Shown in pieces: positions 8,095 through 15,785 of a stretch of 64,000 nt of DNA. Position 1 is the stretch's first letter. Every line of letters begins with the position of its first letter. Made by a program: the position numbers and the translations under genes. The stretch is from Phycisphaerae bacterium. GTDB lineage: Bacteria; Planctomycetota; Phycisphaerae; Sedimentisphaerales; Anaerobacaceae. Under the pieces are notes generated by a model, which did not search any database, was not told the origin of the DNA, and saw nothing but the letters and a program-made list of their open reading frames with translations. The stretch is from contig JAUVVQ010000007.1 in the NCBI GenBank assembly GCA_030604525.1, forward strand, positions 1 to 64,000, in the 5' to 3' direction.

Positions 8095-8916
8095 GTGACA
8101 CCGGTAGACTTTATGGTAAAAGTAACTCTGCCTGACGGCAACTCGTTAGAAGTAGATAAAAGCACAACAGCAAAGCATGTAGCTGAAAAAATAGGCCCCG
8201 GTCTTGGGAAAGCTGTTATAGCGGTTCAAATAAATGGCCAAATAATGGACCTGTCATCAAGAATCGACTCTGATGTTCAAATCGAATTTATTACCCTTAA
8301 TGACTCAAGAGGCCTGGATATTATGCGACATAGCTGTTCGCATATAATGGCTGAAGCAATATGTTCTATCTGGACTGATGCCAAGCTGGTATATGGGCCT
8401 GCTGTTGAAGACGGCTTTTATTACGATATTGACCTCGATGAAACTATTACGCCGGATGATTTCCCTCGCATTGAGGAAAAGATGAGAGAAATCATAAAAG
8501 AAAGCAACCCTTTTATAAGAAATGAAATGAGCAGGGCACAAGCCCTCGAGAAAACTGCCCCAGACAAATACAAGACCGACAATATCAAACGTGCTGACAG
8601 TGATGTAATTAGTTTCTATTCACAGGGTAACGGCTTTGAAGACCTTTGTCGTGGGCCACATATACCGGACACCGGAAAAATTGGAGGCTTCAAGATTATG
8701 TCCGTAGCCGGTGCTTATTGGCACGGGGACCCAACTCAAAAAATGCTGCAGCGGGTTTATGGCACCGTCTGGCCAACAAACAAGGAACTTAAACAGTATC
8801 TGCAAAGACTTGAAGAAGCAAAGAACGCGACCACAGGGCACTGGGTAAACAGCTGGACTTCTTTAGCTTTCACGATGAAGGCCCCGGGTTTGCCTTTATG
8901 CATCCGAACGGAATGA
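8095..8916 (+). CDS. thrS: Threonyl-tRNA synthetase, N-terminal part (frameshifted gene)
   Basis: This is the first part of threonyl-tRNA synthetase, which charges tRNA-Thr in the cytoplasm. It has the TGS domain (KVTLPDGNSLEVD onward), then the editing/SAD domain with HSCSHIMAEA, GFYYDI and GFEDLCRGPH. The frame is correct up to EAKN near 8824. After that the true continuation, RDHRALGKQLDFFSFHDE, is in the +1 frame and joins the next entry; the remaining residues of this frame (TTGHWVNSW onward) are out-of-frame noise. One base is missing in the AAGAAC run at 8821-8826. The start is GTG 8095 or ATG 8113; TTAAGG precedes the former closely, while the TGS domain begins at the latter. Confidence 0.85.
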   Translation: MTPVDFMVKVTLPDGNSLEVDKSTTAKHVAEKIGPGLGKAVIAVQINGQIMDLSSRIDSDVQIEFITLNDSRGLDIMRHSCSHIMAEAICSIWTDAKLVYGPAVEDGFYYDIDLDETITPDDFPRIEEKMREIIKESNPFIRNEMSRAQALEKTAPDKYKTDNIKRADSDVISFYSQGNGFEDLCRGPHIPDTGKIGGFKIMSVAGAYWHGDPTQKMLQRVYGTVWPTNKELKQYLQRLEEAKNATTGHWVNSWTSLAFTMKAPGLPLCIRTE

Positions 8917-10028
8917 TTATCTGGAACCAAATAGTGGATTTCTGGAGGGAAGTGCACGAAAAATATAATTACAAGGAAATAAAAACACCAATCATACTTA
9001 ATGAAGACCTTTGGCATCAAAGTGGACATTGGGACAATTACAAGGAAAATATGTATTTTACCAACGTTGACGAAATCACCTACGCAATAAAGCCAATGAA
9101 CTGCCCGGGTGGATGTCTTGTTTATAAAAATAATCAACACTCTTATCGTGAATTCCCGTTGAGAGTGGCGGAATTAGGTCTTGTTCACAGATATGAAGCC
9201 AGCGGCGTTATGCATGGACTTTTCAGGGTTAGACAATTTACTCAGGATGATGCTCATATCTTTTGCACCCCGGACCAGATTGAAAACGAAATATTAGGTG
9301 TGATTGACTTGACTTTTGAAATATACCGTGCCTTTGGCTTTGAGGATTTCCACATAGAGCTCTCGACAAAACCTCAAAAACACATAGGGGAAGATGAAAT
9401 CTGGGATATTTCTACAAACGCACTGCGAAACGCTCTCGCTCGCAAAAAAATAGATTACCAAGTGAATGAGGGCGACGGTGCTTTTTACGGTCCGAAGATA
9501 GATTTCCATATTAATGATTGTCTGAAACGTTCCTGGCAACTTGGTACTATTCAACTGGATTTCTCAATGCCACAGCGATTCGGGTTGGTTTATACCGATA
9601 AAGATAATACCGAGAAAACACCGGTTATGATTCATAGGGCAGTTTTAGGTTCTTTTGAAAGATTCATAGGCATTTTAATCGAACATTATGCCGCAGAGTT
9701 CCCACTCTGGCTGGCTCCGGAACAGGCAAGGATTCTTACTATCAGTGAGAAAACAAACGATTATGCTGAAGGAGTATACAAAAGACTAAAAAATGAAGGT
9801 TTAAGGATAACCTTAGATGTCTCAGACGAAAAACTAAATGCAAAAATTGCAAAGGCACATGCTCAGAAAATACCATATATGCTGGTAGTCGGTCCGAAAG
9901 AAGCACAATCCAATACTGTAAACGTTAGAATTCGGAAGACAAATATAACCAAATCTGCATCACTCGAAGAATTTATCGAGATTACAAAACGAATAATTGC
10001 CGATAAAAACATTGAACTTGACTTTTAA
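8898..10028 (+). CDS. thrS: Threonyl-tRNA synthetase, catalytic and anticodon-binding part (frameshifted gene)
   Basis: The second part of thrS; its frame really extends back to about 8826, where it joins the entry above. It holds the class II catalytic core: FAFMHPNGMIIWN, the zinc-ligand region NCPGGCLVYK, motif 2 with HRYEASGVMHGLFRVRQFTQDD, and motif 3 around HRAVLGSFERFIGILIEH. The C-terminal anticodon-binding domain follows (PEQARILTIS to the end). Together with the N-terminal piece the product would be about 638 residues, the normal length. Because thrS is essential, a sequencing or assembly error is the likeliest cause of the frameshift. It is the first gene of the classic thrS-infC-rpmI-rplT-pheS order. 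Confidence 0.88.
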   Translation: MHPNGMIIWNQIVDFWREVHEKYNYKEIKTPIILNEDLWHQSGHWDNYKENMYFTNVDEITYAIKPMNCPGGCLVYKNNQHSYREFPLRVAELGLVHRYEASGVMHGLFRVRQFTQDDAHIFCTPDQIENEILGVIDLTFEIYRAFGFEDFHIELSTKPQKHIGEDEIWDISTNALRNALARKKIDYQVNEGDGAFYGPKIDFHINDCLKRSWQLGTIQLDFSMPQRFGLVYTDKDNTEKTPVMIHRAVLGSFERFIGILIEHYAAEFPLWLAPEQARILTISEKTNDYAEGVYKRLKNEGLRITLDVSDEKLNAKIAKAHAQKIPYMLVVGPKEAQSNTVNVRIRKTNITKSASLEEFIEITKRIIADKNIELDF

Positions 10029-10097
10029 TTGATATGGTCATTAACAGACTTATCTGAATTGTTGAATACTCAAAATAGAAAGGTAAGGTGACACAAA

Positions 10098-10607
10098 ATC
10101 AGGAAGCAACGTTTAAAGGTAAATGCGGGAATTAAAGCTGCGAAAGTTTGTCTTATAGACGAAAATAAAGAACAGATAGGTATTGTTACTAAGAGAAATG
10201 CTCTTGACAAAGCAGAAGATGTTGGTCTGGACCTGGTTGAAGTGGGACCAAAAGATGATCCCCCGGTATGCCGGATTATGGATTATGGGAAGTGGTTATA
10301 CAAACAAAAGAGAAAAGTACGAAATTCGCATAAGCATAGCCAGAAGAATACTCTAAAAGAAATAAGACTACGCCTGGAAACTGAGGACCACGACCTCAGC
10401 GTAAAATTAAATCATGCCCGCGAATTTTTACAAAAGGGTCATAAAGTCCAGTTCACTATACAGTTTCGCGGACGACAGATGCTGCATACCGACCAAGGAT
10501 ATAAGATGATGGACAAAATCAAAGAACAACTGGAAGATTTATCTAAGGTACAGAGCCCGCCTAAAAGGTCTGGAAAGAGAATGATTTTGGTACTGGCAAT
10601 GAAATAG
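10098..10607 (+). CDS. infC: Translation initiation factor IF-3, probable AUC start
   Basis: IF-3 binds the 30S subunit and proofreads start-codon selection. The 169-residue product has the N-terminal domain (NAGIKAAKVCLIDENKEQIGI, residues about 8-28), the linker and the C-terminal domain (KEIRLRLETEDHDLSVKLNHAREFLQKGHKVQFTIQFRGR). No ATG, GTG or TTG precedes the N-terminal domain in frame: the nearest upstream stop is TGA at 10089, and the first plausible codon is ATC at 10098, seven bases after AAGGTG (10085-10090). E. coli infC uses AUU and is autoregulated through that codon; AUC here fits the same logic. The first GTG (10242) would delete the whole N-terminal domain. Confidence 0.88.
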   Translation: MRKQRLKVNAGIKAAKVCLIDENKEQIGIVTKRNALDKAEDVGLDLVEVGPKDDPPVCRIMDYGKWLYKQKRKVRNSHKHSQKNTLKEIRLRLETEDHDLSVKLNHAREFLQKGHKVQFTIQFRGRQMLHTDQGYKMMDKIKEQLEDLSKVQSPPKRSGKRMILVLAMK

Positions 10608-10884
10608 TTATATGATTTGGCGGATTGGCACCTGATGATAAGTTCTCTTCAGGCCTGATACTATTCATTTTTCCTTATACAGATGTCATAATTTGTATAT
10701 CTTTTCTTTACAAAAAAAGTTGATTTACCTAAGAATAAAAGCTTTTGTGGTCTGTGAAAATTGGACATCCCAATCATATTTTTTGTTTTTTCAATAAATT
10801 CCGTCTATATCATTGACCTAAAGCTGCAAATATAGTAAATTACTGCCTTTATATTTTCGAACTAAGTCTTGAGGAAGTTAAAAT
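10608..10884. other. Intergenic region before rpmI
   Basis: A 277-base AT-rich gap between infC and rpmI. A weak promoter-like pair, TTGACC at 10813-10818 and TAAATT at 10836-10841 (17-base spacer), could give separate expression of the ribosomal protein genes. In other bacteria this region folds into an L20-responsive leader; no such fold was established here. Confidence 0.4.
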
Positions 10885-11079
10885 ATGTTTAAACCGAAAA
10901 CACACAAAGGACTCAATAAAAGAGTTAAAGTTACTGCTAAAGGTAAAGTCAAGAGCAAGCACTCTTTTGGCGGGCATCTTATGAGCGGCAAAAGCGCCAA
11001 ACGTAAAAGAAGGATAGGTGGGCACGTTATAATGCAAAAAAACGTTGCTAAAAAGGCAATAAGCCGATTGAACAAGTAA
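10885..11079 (+). CDS. rpmI: Ribosomal protein L35
   Basis: A 64-residue, strongly basic protein of normal L35 length. It contains the family pattern KPKTHKGLNKRVKVTAKGKVK near the start and SKHSFGGHLMSGKSAKRKRR in the middle, then the C-terminal helix around KKAISRLNK. L35 is part of the large ribosomal subunit. GAGGA at 10871-10875 lies nine bases before the ATG. It sits between infC and rplT in the conserved order. Confidence 0.97.
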   Translation: MFKPKTHKGLNKRVKVTAKGKVKSKHSFGGHLMSGKSAKRKRRIGGHVIMQKNVAKKAISRLNK

Positions 11080-11225
11080 GAAGCTTGAAAAAGTAATGGA
11101 TTAAAAAAGAAAAGAATAGGTTTGCTTCTCGGCTGTAAATCCCTGAAAAATATTTCAAAAGGAATTTAATAAATCAGCTGCCGCCAGTGAACCTGAAAAA
11201 CTAACATTGTTAAAGGAAAGCTGAT

Positions 11226-11582
11226 ATGCCAAGGGTAAGGAAAGGTTCTGCAAGACACAGAGCAAAGAAAAGGGTTTTAAGGGCTGTAAAGGGATATCAC
11301 GGTGCTCCCGGGAAACGGTATAGACTTGCCAAAGAAGCCACCGTCAGGGCATCTGTAAACGCGAGAATTGGTAGAAAGCGGAAAAAAAGAGACTTTAGAA
11401 GACTTTGGATTACAAGACTAAATGCTGCCTGCAAACAACGTGGTATAAAATACAATCGGTTTATCCACGCTTGTAAAACAATAAATATCAAGCTCAATAG
11501 GAAAATGCTAAGCGAGATTGCCATCAGCGACCCGGATGGTTTTGATGCGATTACAGATGCTGTTAAAGCTGTTATTAAGTAA
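11226..11582 (+). CDS. rplT: Ribosomal protein L20
   Basis: A 118-residue basic protein matching L20, which binds 23S rRNA early in large-subunit assembly. The N-terminus MPRVRKGSARHRAKKRVLRAVKG (residues 1-23) and the central RKRKKRDFRRLWITRLNAACKQ are characteristic, as is the C-terminal ISDPDGFDAITDAVK. AAAGGAAAG gives a ribosome site before the ATG. A 146-base gap from rpmI is longer than usual and could hold a regulatory fold. In several bacteria L20 represses this operon; whether it does so here is not shown. Confidence 0.97.
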   Translation: MPRVRKGSARHRAKKRVLRAVKGYHGAPGKRYRLAKEATVRASVNARIGRKRKKRDFRRLWITRLNAACKQRGIKYNRFIHACKTINIKLNRKMLSEIAISDPDGFDAITDAVKAVIK

Positions 11583-11609
11583 AAGCTGAATTCGCTTACC
11601 GTAACCCGT

Positions 11610-12614
11610 TTGATTAAAATGAATATAGACGAGTTTGAAAATCTCGGAAAGAAAGCTCTTGCTGACCTCAGAATTGTCGAGGATTTAGAAACTCTTGAGC
11701 AATTCCGCATAAAATATCTTGCCCGAAAAGGGCAAGTTACACAAATGCTGACACAAATCGGTTCACTTCCTTCTGAACAGAGACCCAGGGCTGGTAAGTT
11801 AGCTAATAAAACCAAAAACGAAGTAACAACGGCTTATAAAAAGCTAAAAGAAAAACTCGAAAAGACTCAGCAGAAAGGTACAAAAACTCTTGTCGATGTT
11901 ACGATTCCTGGAATTCCCCCAAATGTTGGCAAAAAGCACATCATTACTCAGACCATCAACGAACTTTTAGAGATATTCAGCAGAATGGGCTTCAATGTGG
12001 CTTACGGCCCGGAAGTCGAAAACGAATGGCATAACTTCGTAGCTTTGAATATAGGACCGGAACACCCCGCAAGGACTCCCTCGGATAACTTTTATATCGA
12101 TAATAATACACTTCTCAGAAGTCAGACATCTACCATCCAGATAAGAGTAATGGAAAATACTAAGCCGCCTATCAGAATAGTAGCTCCGGGGAGAGTATAT
12201 AGGCCGGATACGGTGGACGCTACACATATGTATATGTTCCATCAACTGGAAGCTTTAGTGGTCGATGAAAATATTAGTATGGTTGATATGAAGACTTCAA
12301 TAGACCACTTCATTCATGCATTTCTGGGCAAAAATATCAAATGGCGGTTCAGACCCAGTTTCTTTCCGTTTACAGAACCAAGTGGCGAGGTGGATTTGCT
12401 TTGGGTCAACAAAAATGGTAAAAAGGACTGGATTGAAATGGGAGGATGTGGTATGGTCGACCCCAACGTTTTTGATGAGGTTGGAATAGATAATGAGAAA
12501 TATACCGGCTGGGCTTTTGGCTTTGGCGTCGAGCGTCTCGCCATGAAAAAATATGGTATTAACGATATCCGCCTGTTTTTTGAAAATGATTTGCGGTTTC
12601 TGAAACAGTTTTAA
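11610..12614 (+). CDS. pheS: Phenylalanyl-tRNA synthetase alpha subunit
   Basis: The catalytic subunit of the alpha2-beta2 class II enzyme that charges tRNA-Phe. It has the N-terminal coiled-coil arm (residues about 10-95), motif 1 around MGFNVAYGPEVENEWHNF, motif 2 at RIVAPGRVYRPDTVDATHMYMFHQLEAL, the FRPSFFPFTEPSGEVD segment and motif 3 GWAFGFGVERLAMKKYGINDIR. At 334 residues it has the usual length. Start candidates are TTG at 11610 and ATG at 11619; neither has a clear ribosome site, and the ATG gives the more typical N-terminus. pheT, which normally follows directly, is absent; a nucleotidyltransferase follows instead, so the beta subunit must be encoded outside this window. Confidence 0.95.
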   Translation: MIKMNIDEFENLGKKALADLRIVEDLETLEQFRIKYLARKGQVTQMLTQIGSLPSEQRPRAGKLANKTKNEVTTAYKKLKEKLEKTQQKGTKTLVDVTIPGIPPNVGKKHIITQTINELLEIFSRMGFNVAYGPEVENEWHNFVALNIGPEHPARTPSDNFYIDNNTLLRSQTSTIQIRVMENTKPPIRIVAPGRVYRPDTVDATHMYMFHQLEALVVDENISMVDMKTSIDHFIHAFLGKNIKWRFRPSFFPFTEPSGEVDLLWVNKNGKKDWIEMGGCGMVDPNVFDEVGIDNEKYTGWAFGFGVERLAMKKYGINDIRLFFENDLRFLKQF

Positions 12615-12659
12615 CATAAGCCGGGTAAGATAGTAAAGTTGCCGTGGAAAGGATTTATC

Positions 12660-13385
12660 GTGTCTCTGAAAGGCATCATACTTGCAGGAGGGACAGGTTC
12701 TCGCCTGATGCCGTTGACAAAAGTTACCAACAAACATTTGCTCCCCATAGGCCAAAAGCCGATGATTTTCTATCCTATCGAAAAACTGGTTTCGATAGGG
12801 TTTGAACAAATATTGATTGTAACCGGCGTTGAGTATATGGGTGATGTAGTGAGTTTACTTGGCTCCGGCAGGAATTTCGGATGTCAGTTCACATATAAAG
12901 TTCAAGACCAGGCGGGAGGGATTGCACAGGCATTAGCCCTGGCAGAGGATTTTGCCAAAGGACAATCGGTAGCTGTAATCCTGGGTGATAATATCTTCCA
13001 GAGTAGTTTGAAAAAGCATGCTGATGAATTCATAAAGCAAAAATCAGGCGCACGAGTTATCCTTAAACAAGTCAAAAATCCACAGCGATTTGGCGTAGCT
13101 GAAATAGAAGACAGTAAAATCGTAAGGATAATGGAAAAACCCAAAAACCCAAAATCGGATTATATTATTACCGGCATCTATTTTTATGATTTCTCCGTTT
13201 TCGATATTATTAAAGGGCTTAAGCCCTCCGGCCGAGGGGAGCTCGAAATCACGGATGTCAATCAAAATTATATTGATAGCGGTTTATTGCATTATGCTCT
13301 CTTAGATGGCTGGTGGACCGACGCCGGAACTTTTGAATCCCTTACGAGGGCAAATAAATTGGTTATAGAGGAGCCACCCGTATGA
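12660..13385 (+). CDS. rfbA: Sugar-1-phosphate nucleotidyltransferase (RmlA/RfbA-like)
   Basis: The protein should join a nucleoside triphosphate (probably dTTP) to a hexose-1-phosphate, the first step of dTDP-sugar synthesis. Its start carries the signature KGIILAGGTGSRLMPLT and then NKHLLPIGQKPMIFYPIEKL; later GVAEIEDSKIV, PKSDYIITGIYFYD and LDGWWTDAGTFESL are typical of RmlA. At 241 residues it lacks the C-terminal extension of the 290-residue enterobacterial enzymes, resembling the shorter type. GTG at 12660 is preferred over an upstream in-frame TTG (12639) because AAGGA lies seven bases before it. The stop overlaps the next start (ATGA, 13382-13385). The next three genes belong to the same pathway. 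Confidence 0.88.
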   Translation: MSLKGIILAGGTGSRLMPLTKVTNKHLLPIGQKPMIFYPIEKLVSIGFEQILIVTGVEYMGDVVSLLGSGRNFGCQFTYKVQDQAGGIAQALALAEDFAKGQSVAVILGDNIFQSSLKKHADEFIKQKSGARVILKQVKNPQRFGVAEIEDSKIVRIMEKPKNPKSDYIITGIYFYDFSVFDIIKGLKPSGRGELEITDVNQNYIDSGLLHYALLDGWWTDAGTFESLTRANKLVIEEPPV

Positions 13386-13909
13386 CAAAAAAAACAGTGG
13401 AATTAAAAACCGTTTCAAGCGAGCAAGGACTGATTATAAGAAGCTCTGGTGACTTAATTGAAGGTGTTTCTGTAAGAAGGGCGAAAGTTTTACCTGACGA
13501 ACGCGGCCGACTTGGTGAAATAATGAGAGCAGATGACCCGTGGTTCGAGAAATTCGGGCAGGTCTATTTTACCACCACATACCCCGGCGTTGTAAAGGCG
13601 TGGCATTATCACGGAAAGCAGACAGACCATTTCTATGTAATAAAAGGCACGGTGAAAGTCGCTCTGTTTGACCGGAGGGAAAATTCTCAAACCAAAGGCG
13701 TGGTAAATGAATTATACATGGGCGAGCACTGTCCGGGTTTGCTTCGGATACCACCGGGAATTATGCATGGCTGGATGTGTGTTAGTCAGACTGAGGCCTA
13801 CATTGTAAACATAGTATCAGAGATGTATAATTACTCAAATCCGGATGAATTCAGAGCCGACCCACACAAAAACAACATACCGTATGAATGGACGAGGAAA
13901 GATGGCTAA
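13382..13909 (+). CDS. rfbC: dTDP-4-dehydrorhamnose 3,5-epimerase family protein (RmlC-like)
   Basis: A 175-residue cupin-fold protein. DERGRLGEIMRAD (about 40-52), the FGQVYFTTTYPGVVKAWHYHGKQTDHFYV region (about 60-88, with the active-site His in WHYH) and LRIPPGIMHGW (about 121-131) match the RmlC family. Its role would be epimerisation of dTDP-4-keto-6-deoxyglucose on the way to dTDP-rhamnose. The family also includes non-rhamnose dTDP-sugar isomerases; the complete rml set around it favours the rhamnose pathway. It overlaps the upstream gene by four bases and the downstream rfbD by eight. Confidence 0.85.
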   Translation: MTKKTVELKTVSSEQGLIIRSSGDLIEGVSVRRAKVLPDERGRLGEIMRADDPWFEKFGQVYFTTTYPGVVKAWHYHGKQTDHFYVIKGTVKVALFDRRENSQTKGVVNELYMGEHCPGLLRIPPGIMHGWMCVSQTEAYIVNIVSEMYNYSNPDEFRADPHKNNIPYEWTRKDG

Positions 13910-14744
13910 ACCAAAAGTTGCCATCCTGGGAGGCAGGGGGATGCTTGGTTCCGACGTTGCTTTTGCCTGTAGACAGAATGGTTTTACAACCACAGTGTTC
14001 GATTTACCTAAATTTGACATAAGAAATAAAAGCCATCTTACAACTGCTCTAAAACAGGTAGAGGCCGTTATCAATTGTGCTGCTTACACCAATGTAGATA
14101 AAGCGGAAACTCAAACCGAACTCGCTTACCAGATAAACGCAGAAGCAGTAAAAAAGCTTGGCCAAATCGCAAAAAAAACAAACACCTGGCTCCTGCATAT
14201 CAGTACCGATTTCGTTTTTGACGGAAAGAAAAAAAAACCATATTCCGAGAGTGACAAACCAAATCCTATCAATGCCTATGGAAAAACAAAGCTCAAGGGA
14301 GAACAATTCCTGGCTGAAACGGATTGCAAGTATTCCATTATGCGCATCGAGTGGACTTATGGGCTTTCTGGGAATAATTTTGTTAAAAAGATTGTGAACC
14401 GTTCGAAAACGCAAAAGCATCTAAAAGTCGTTGATGACCAGCTTGGTTCGCCGACAGCTACTGCTCAGGTTGCCAAAGTTATTTGCGAACTTCTGGAAAA
14501 GGAACCGCAGGACATCTTCCATTATGCTGCTGATGGATATGTAAGCCGCTTCCAGATAGCAAAATTCATTCTTGAAAAGATTAATATCCCCGTTGATTTG
14601 ATAGCGTGTAAAACTGATGATTTCCCCTCTGATGCAGCCAGACCCTTGAACAGTTGTTTTGAATGTAGTAAAATTAAAGAATTCTTAAAACAACCTATTG
14701 AACACTGGCAACAGGCCTTGGAGCGATTTTTACATAAATTATGA
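13902..14744 (+). CDS. rfbD: dTDP-4-dehydrorhamnose reductase (RmlD)
   Basis: A 280-residue short-chain dehydrogenase for the last step of dTDP-L-rhamnose synthesis. It shows the nucleotide-binding loop ILGGRGMLGSDV, then NCAAYTNVDKAETQ, the catalytic region STDFVFDGKKKKPYSESDKPNPINAYGKTKLKGE (YxxxK in YGKTK), RIEWTYG and FVKKIV, all RmlD hallmarks. The ATG at 13902 is preferred over an in-frame ATG at 13845 inside rfbC because GAGGAAAG directly precedes it and the dinucleotide-binding fold starts four residues later. Its stop overlaps the rfbB start (ATGA at 14741). Confidence 0.9.
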   Translation: MAKPKVAILGGRGMLGSDVAFACRQNGFTTTVFDLPKFDIRNKSHLTTALKQVEAVINCAAYTNVDKAETQTELAYQINAEAVKKLGQIAKKTNTWLLHISTDFVFDGKKKKPYSESDKPNPINAYGKTKLKGEQFLAETDCKYSIMRIEWTYGLSGNNFVKKIVNRSKTQKHLKVVDDQLGSPTATAQVAKVICELLEKEPQDIFHYAADGYVSRFQIAKFILEKINIPVDLIACKTDDFPSDAARPLNSCFECSKIKEFLKQPIEHWQQALERFLHKL

Positions 14745-15754
14745 AAAACATTCTTGTAACAGGCGGAGCCGGCTTTATTGGAAGCAATTTTGTTCGGATG
14801 GTTCTCTCCGAGCATAAAGATTACTTCATCGTAAACCTTGATAAACTTACTTACGCGGGCAATCTCGAAAATCTAAGTGATTTTTTAGACCGGTCAAGCC
14901 ACCAGTTTATCAAAGGCGATATCTGCGACGGCTTAACCGTAGAGAAAATCATCGACCAGTATAATATAGATGCCATTATCAACTTTGCTGCGGAAAGCCA
15001 TGTTGACCGTTCAATAACAGGCCCAAAAATTTTTATTGAAACCAACATTAAAGGCACCTTAACGCTTCTTGAAGCGGCGCATAAAAAACAGATAAAACGC
15101 TTCGTCCAAATATCAACAGATGAAGTCTATGGCTCACTTGGCCCTGAGGGCAAATTCACTGAGCAGATGCCACTGGCCCCTAACTCGCCATATTCCGTCA
15201 CCAAAGCCGCGGCTGACCTCCTTGTCCAAAGCTTCAGCCATACCTGGGGGCTGAAATACAACATTACAAGGTGTTCAAATAACTATGGCCAATACCAGTT
15301 CCCGGAAAAGATGATTCCGCTTATGATTAACAACGCCTTGAATGATAAAGAGCTGCCTGTATATGGGGATGGCCTTTATATCCGAGATTGGCTCTATGTA
15401 TATGACCATTGCACCGCTGTCTGGAAAGTCCTTACCCAGGCGCCACCGAATGAGGTCTATAACATAGGTGGTTGTAATGAAAAAACCAACCTGGAAGTAA
15501 TAAACCGTATCCTGGAACGCCTAAAAAAACCAAAATCACTCATAAAGCACGTTACCGACCGGCCGGGACACGACAGAAGGTACGCAATTGACGCCGACAG
15601 GATAATGAAGCAGCTAAGCTGGGAACCGTCAGTAAGATTTGAAGATGGCTTAAACAAAACCATTGACTGGTATCTGGGCAATCAGGATTGGCTTAAGAAT
15701 GTCGTCTCAGGCGATTACCAAAAATATTACGATTCTATGTATGATAACAGGTAG
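14741..15754 (+). CDS. rfbB: dTDP-glucose 4,6-dehydratase (RmlB)
   Basis: A 337-residue extended SDR. It has GGAGFIGSNF (8-17), LTYAGNLENL (36-45), AAESHVDRSI (83-92), the catalytic STDEVYG (125-131) and YSVTK (151-155), and RCSNNYGQYQFPEKMIPLMI (around 180-200), all diagnostic of RmlB. The enzyme oxidises, dehydrates and reduces dTDP-glucose to dTDP-4-keto-6-deoxyglucose. With the three upstream genes it completes the dTDP-L-rhamnose pathway in the order A-C-D-B, translationally coupled by short overlaps. Confidence 0.95.
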   Translation: MKNILVTGGAGFIGSNFVRMVLSEHKDYFIVNLDKLTYAGNLENLSDFLDRSSHQFIKGDICDGLTVEKIIDQYNIDAIINFAAESHVDRSITGPKIFIETNIKGTLTLLEAAHKKQIKRFVQISTDEVYGSLGPEGKFTEQMPLAPNSPYSVTKAAADLLVQSFSHTWGLKYNITRCSNNYGQYQFPEKMIPLMINNALNDKELPVYGDGLYIRDWLYVYDHCTAVWKVLTQAPPNEVYNIGGCNEKTNLEVINRILERLKKPKSLIKHVTDRPGHDRRYAIDADRIMKQLSWEPSVRFEDGLNKTIDWYLGNQDWLKNVVSGDYQKYYDSMYDNR

Positions 15755-15785
15755 ATGACTTAAAGTTGATTTTGGGAGGCTGATT

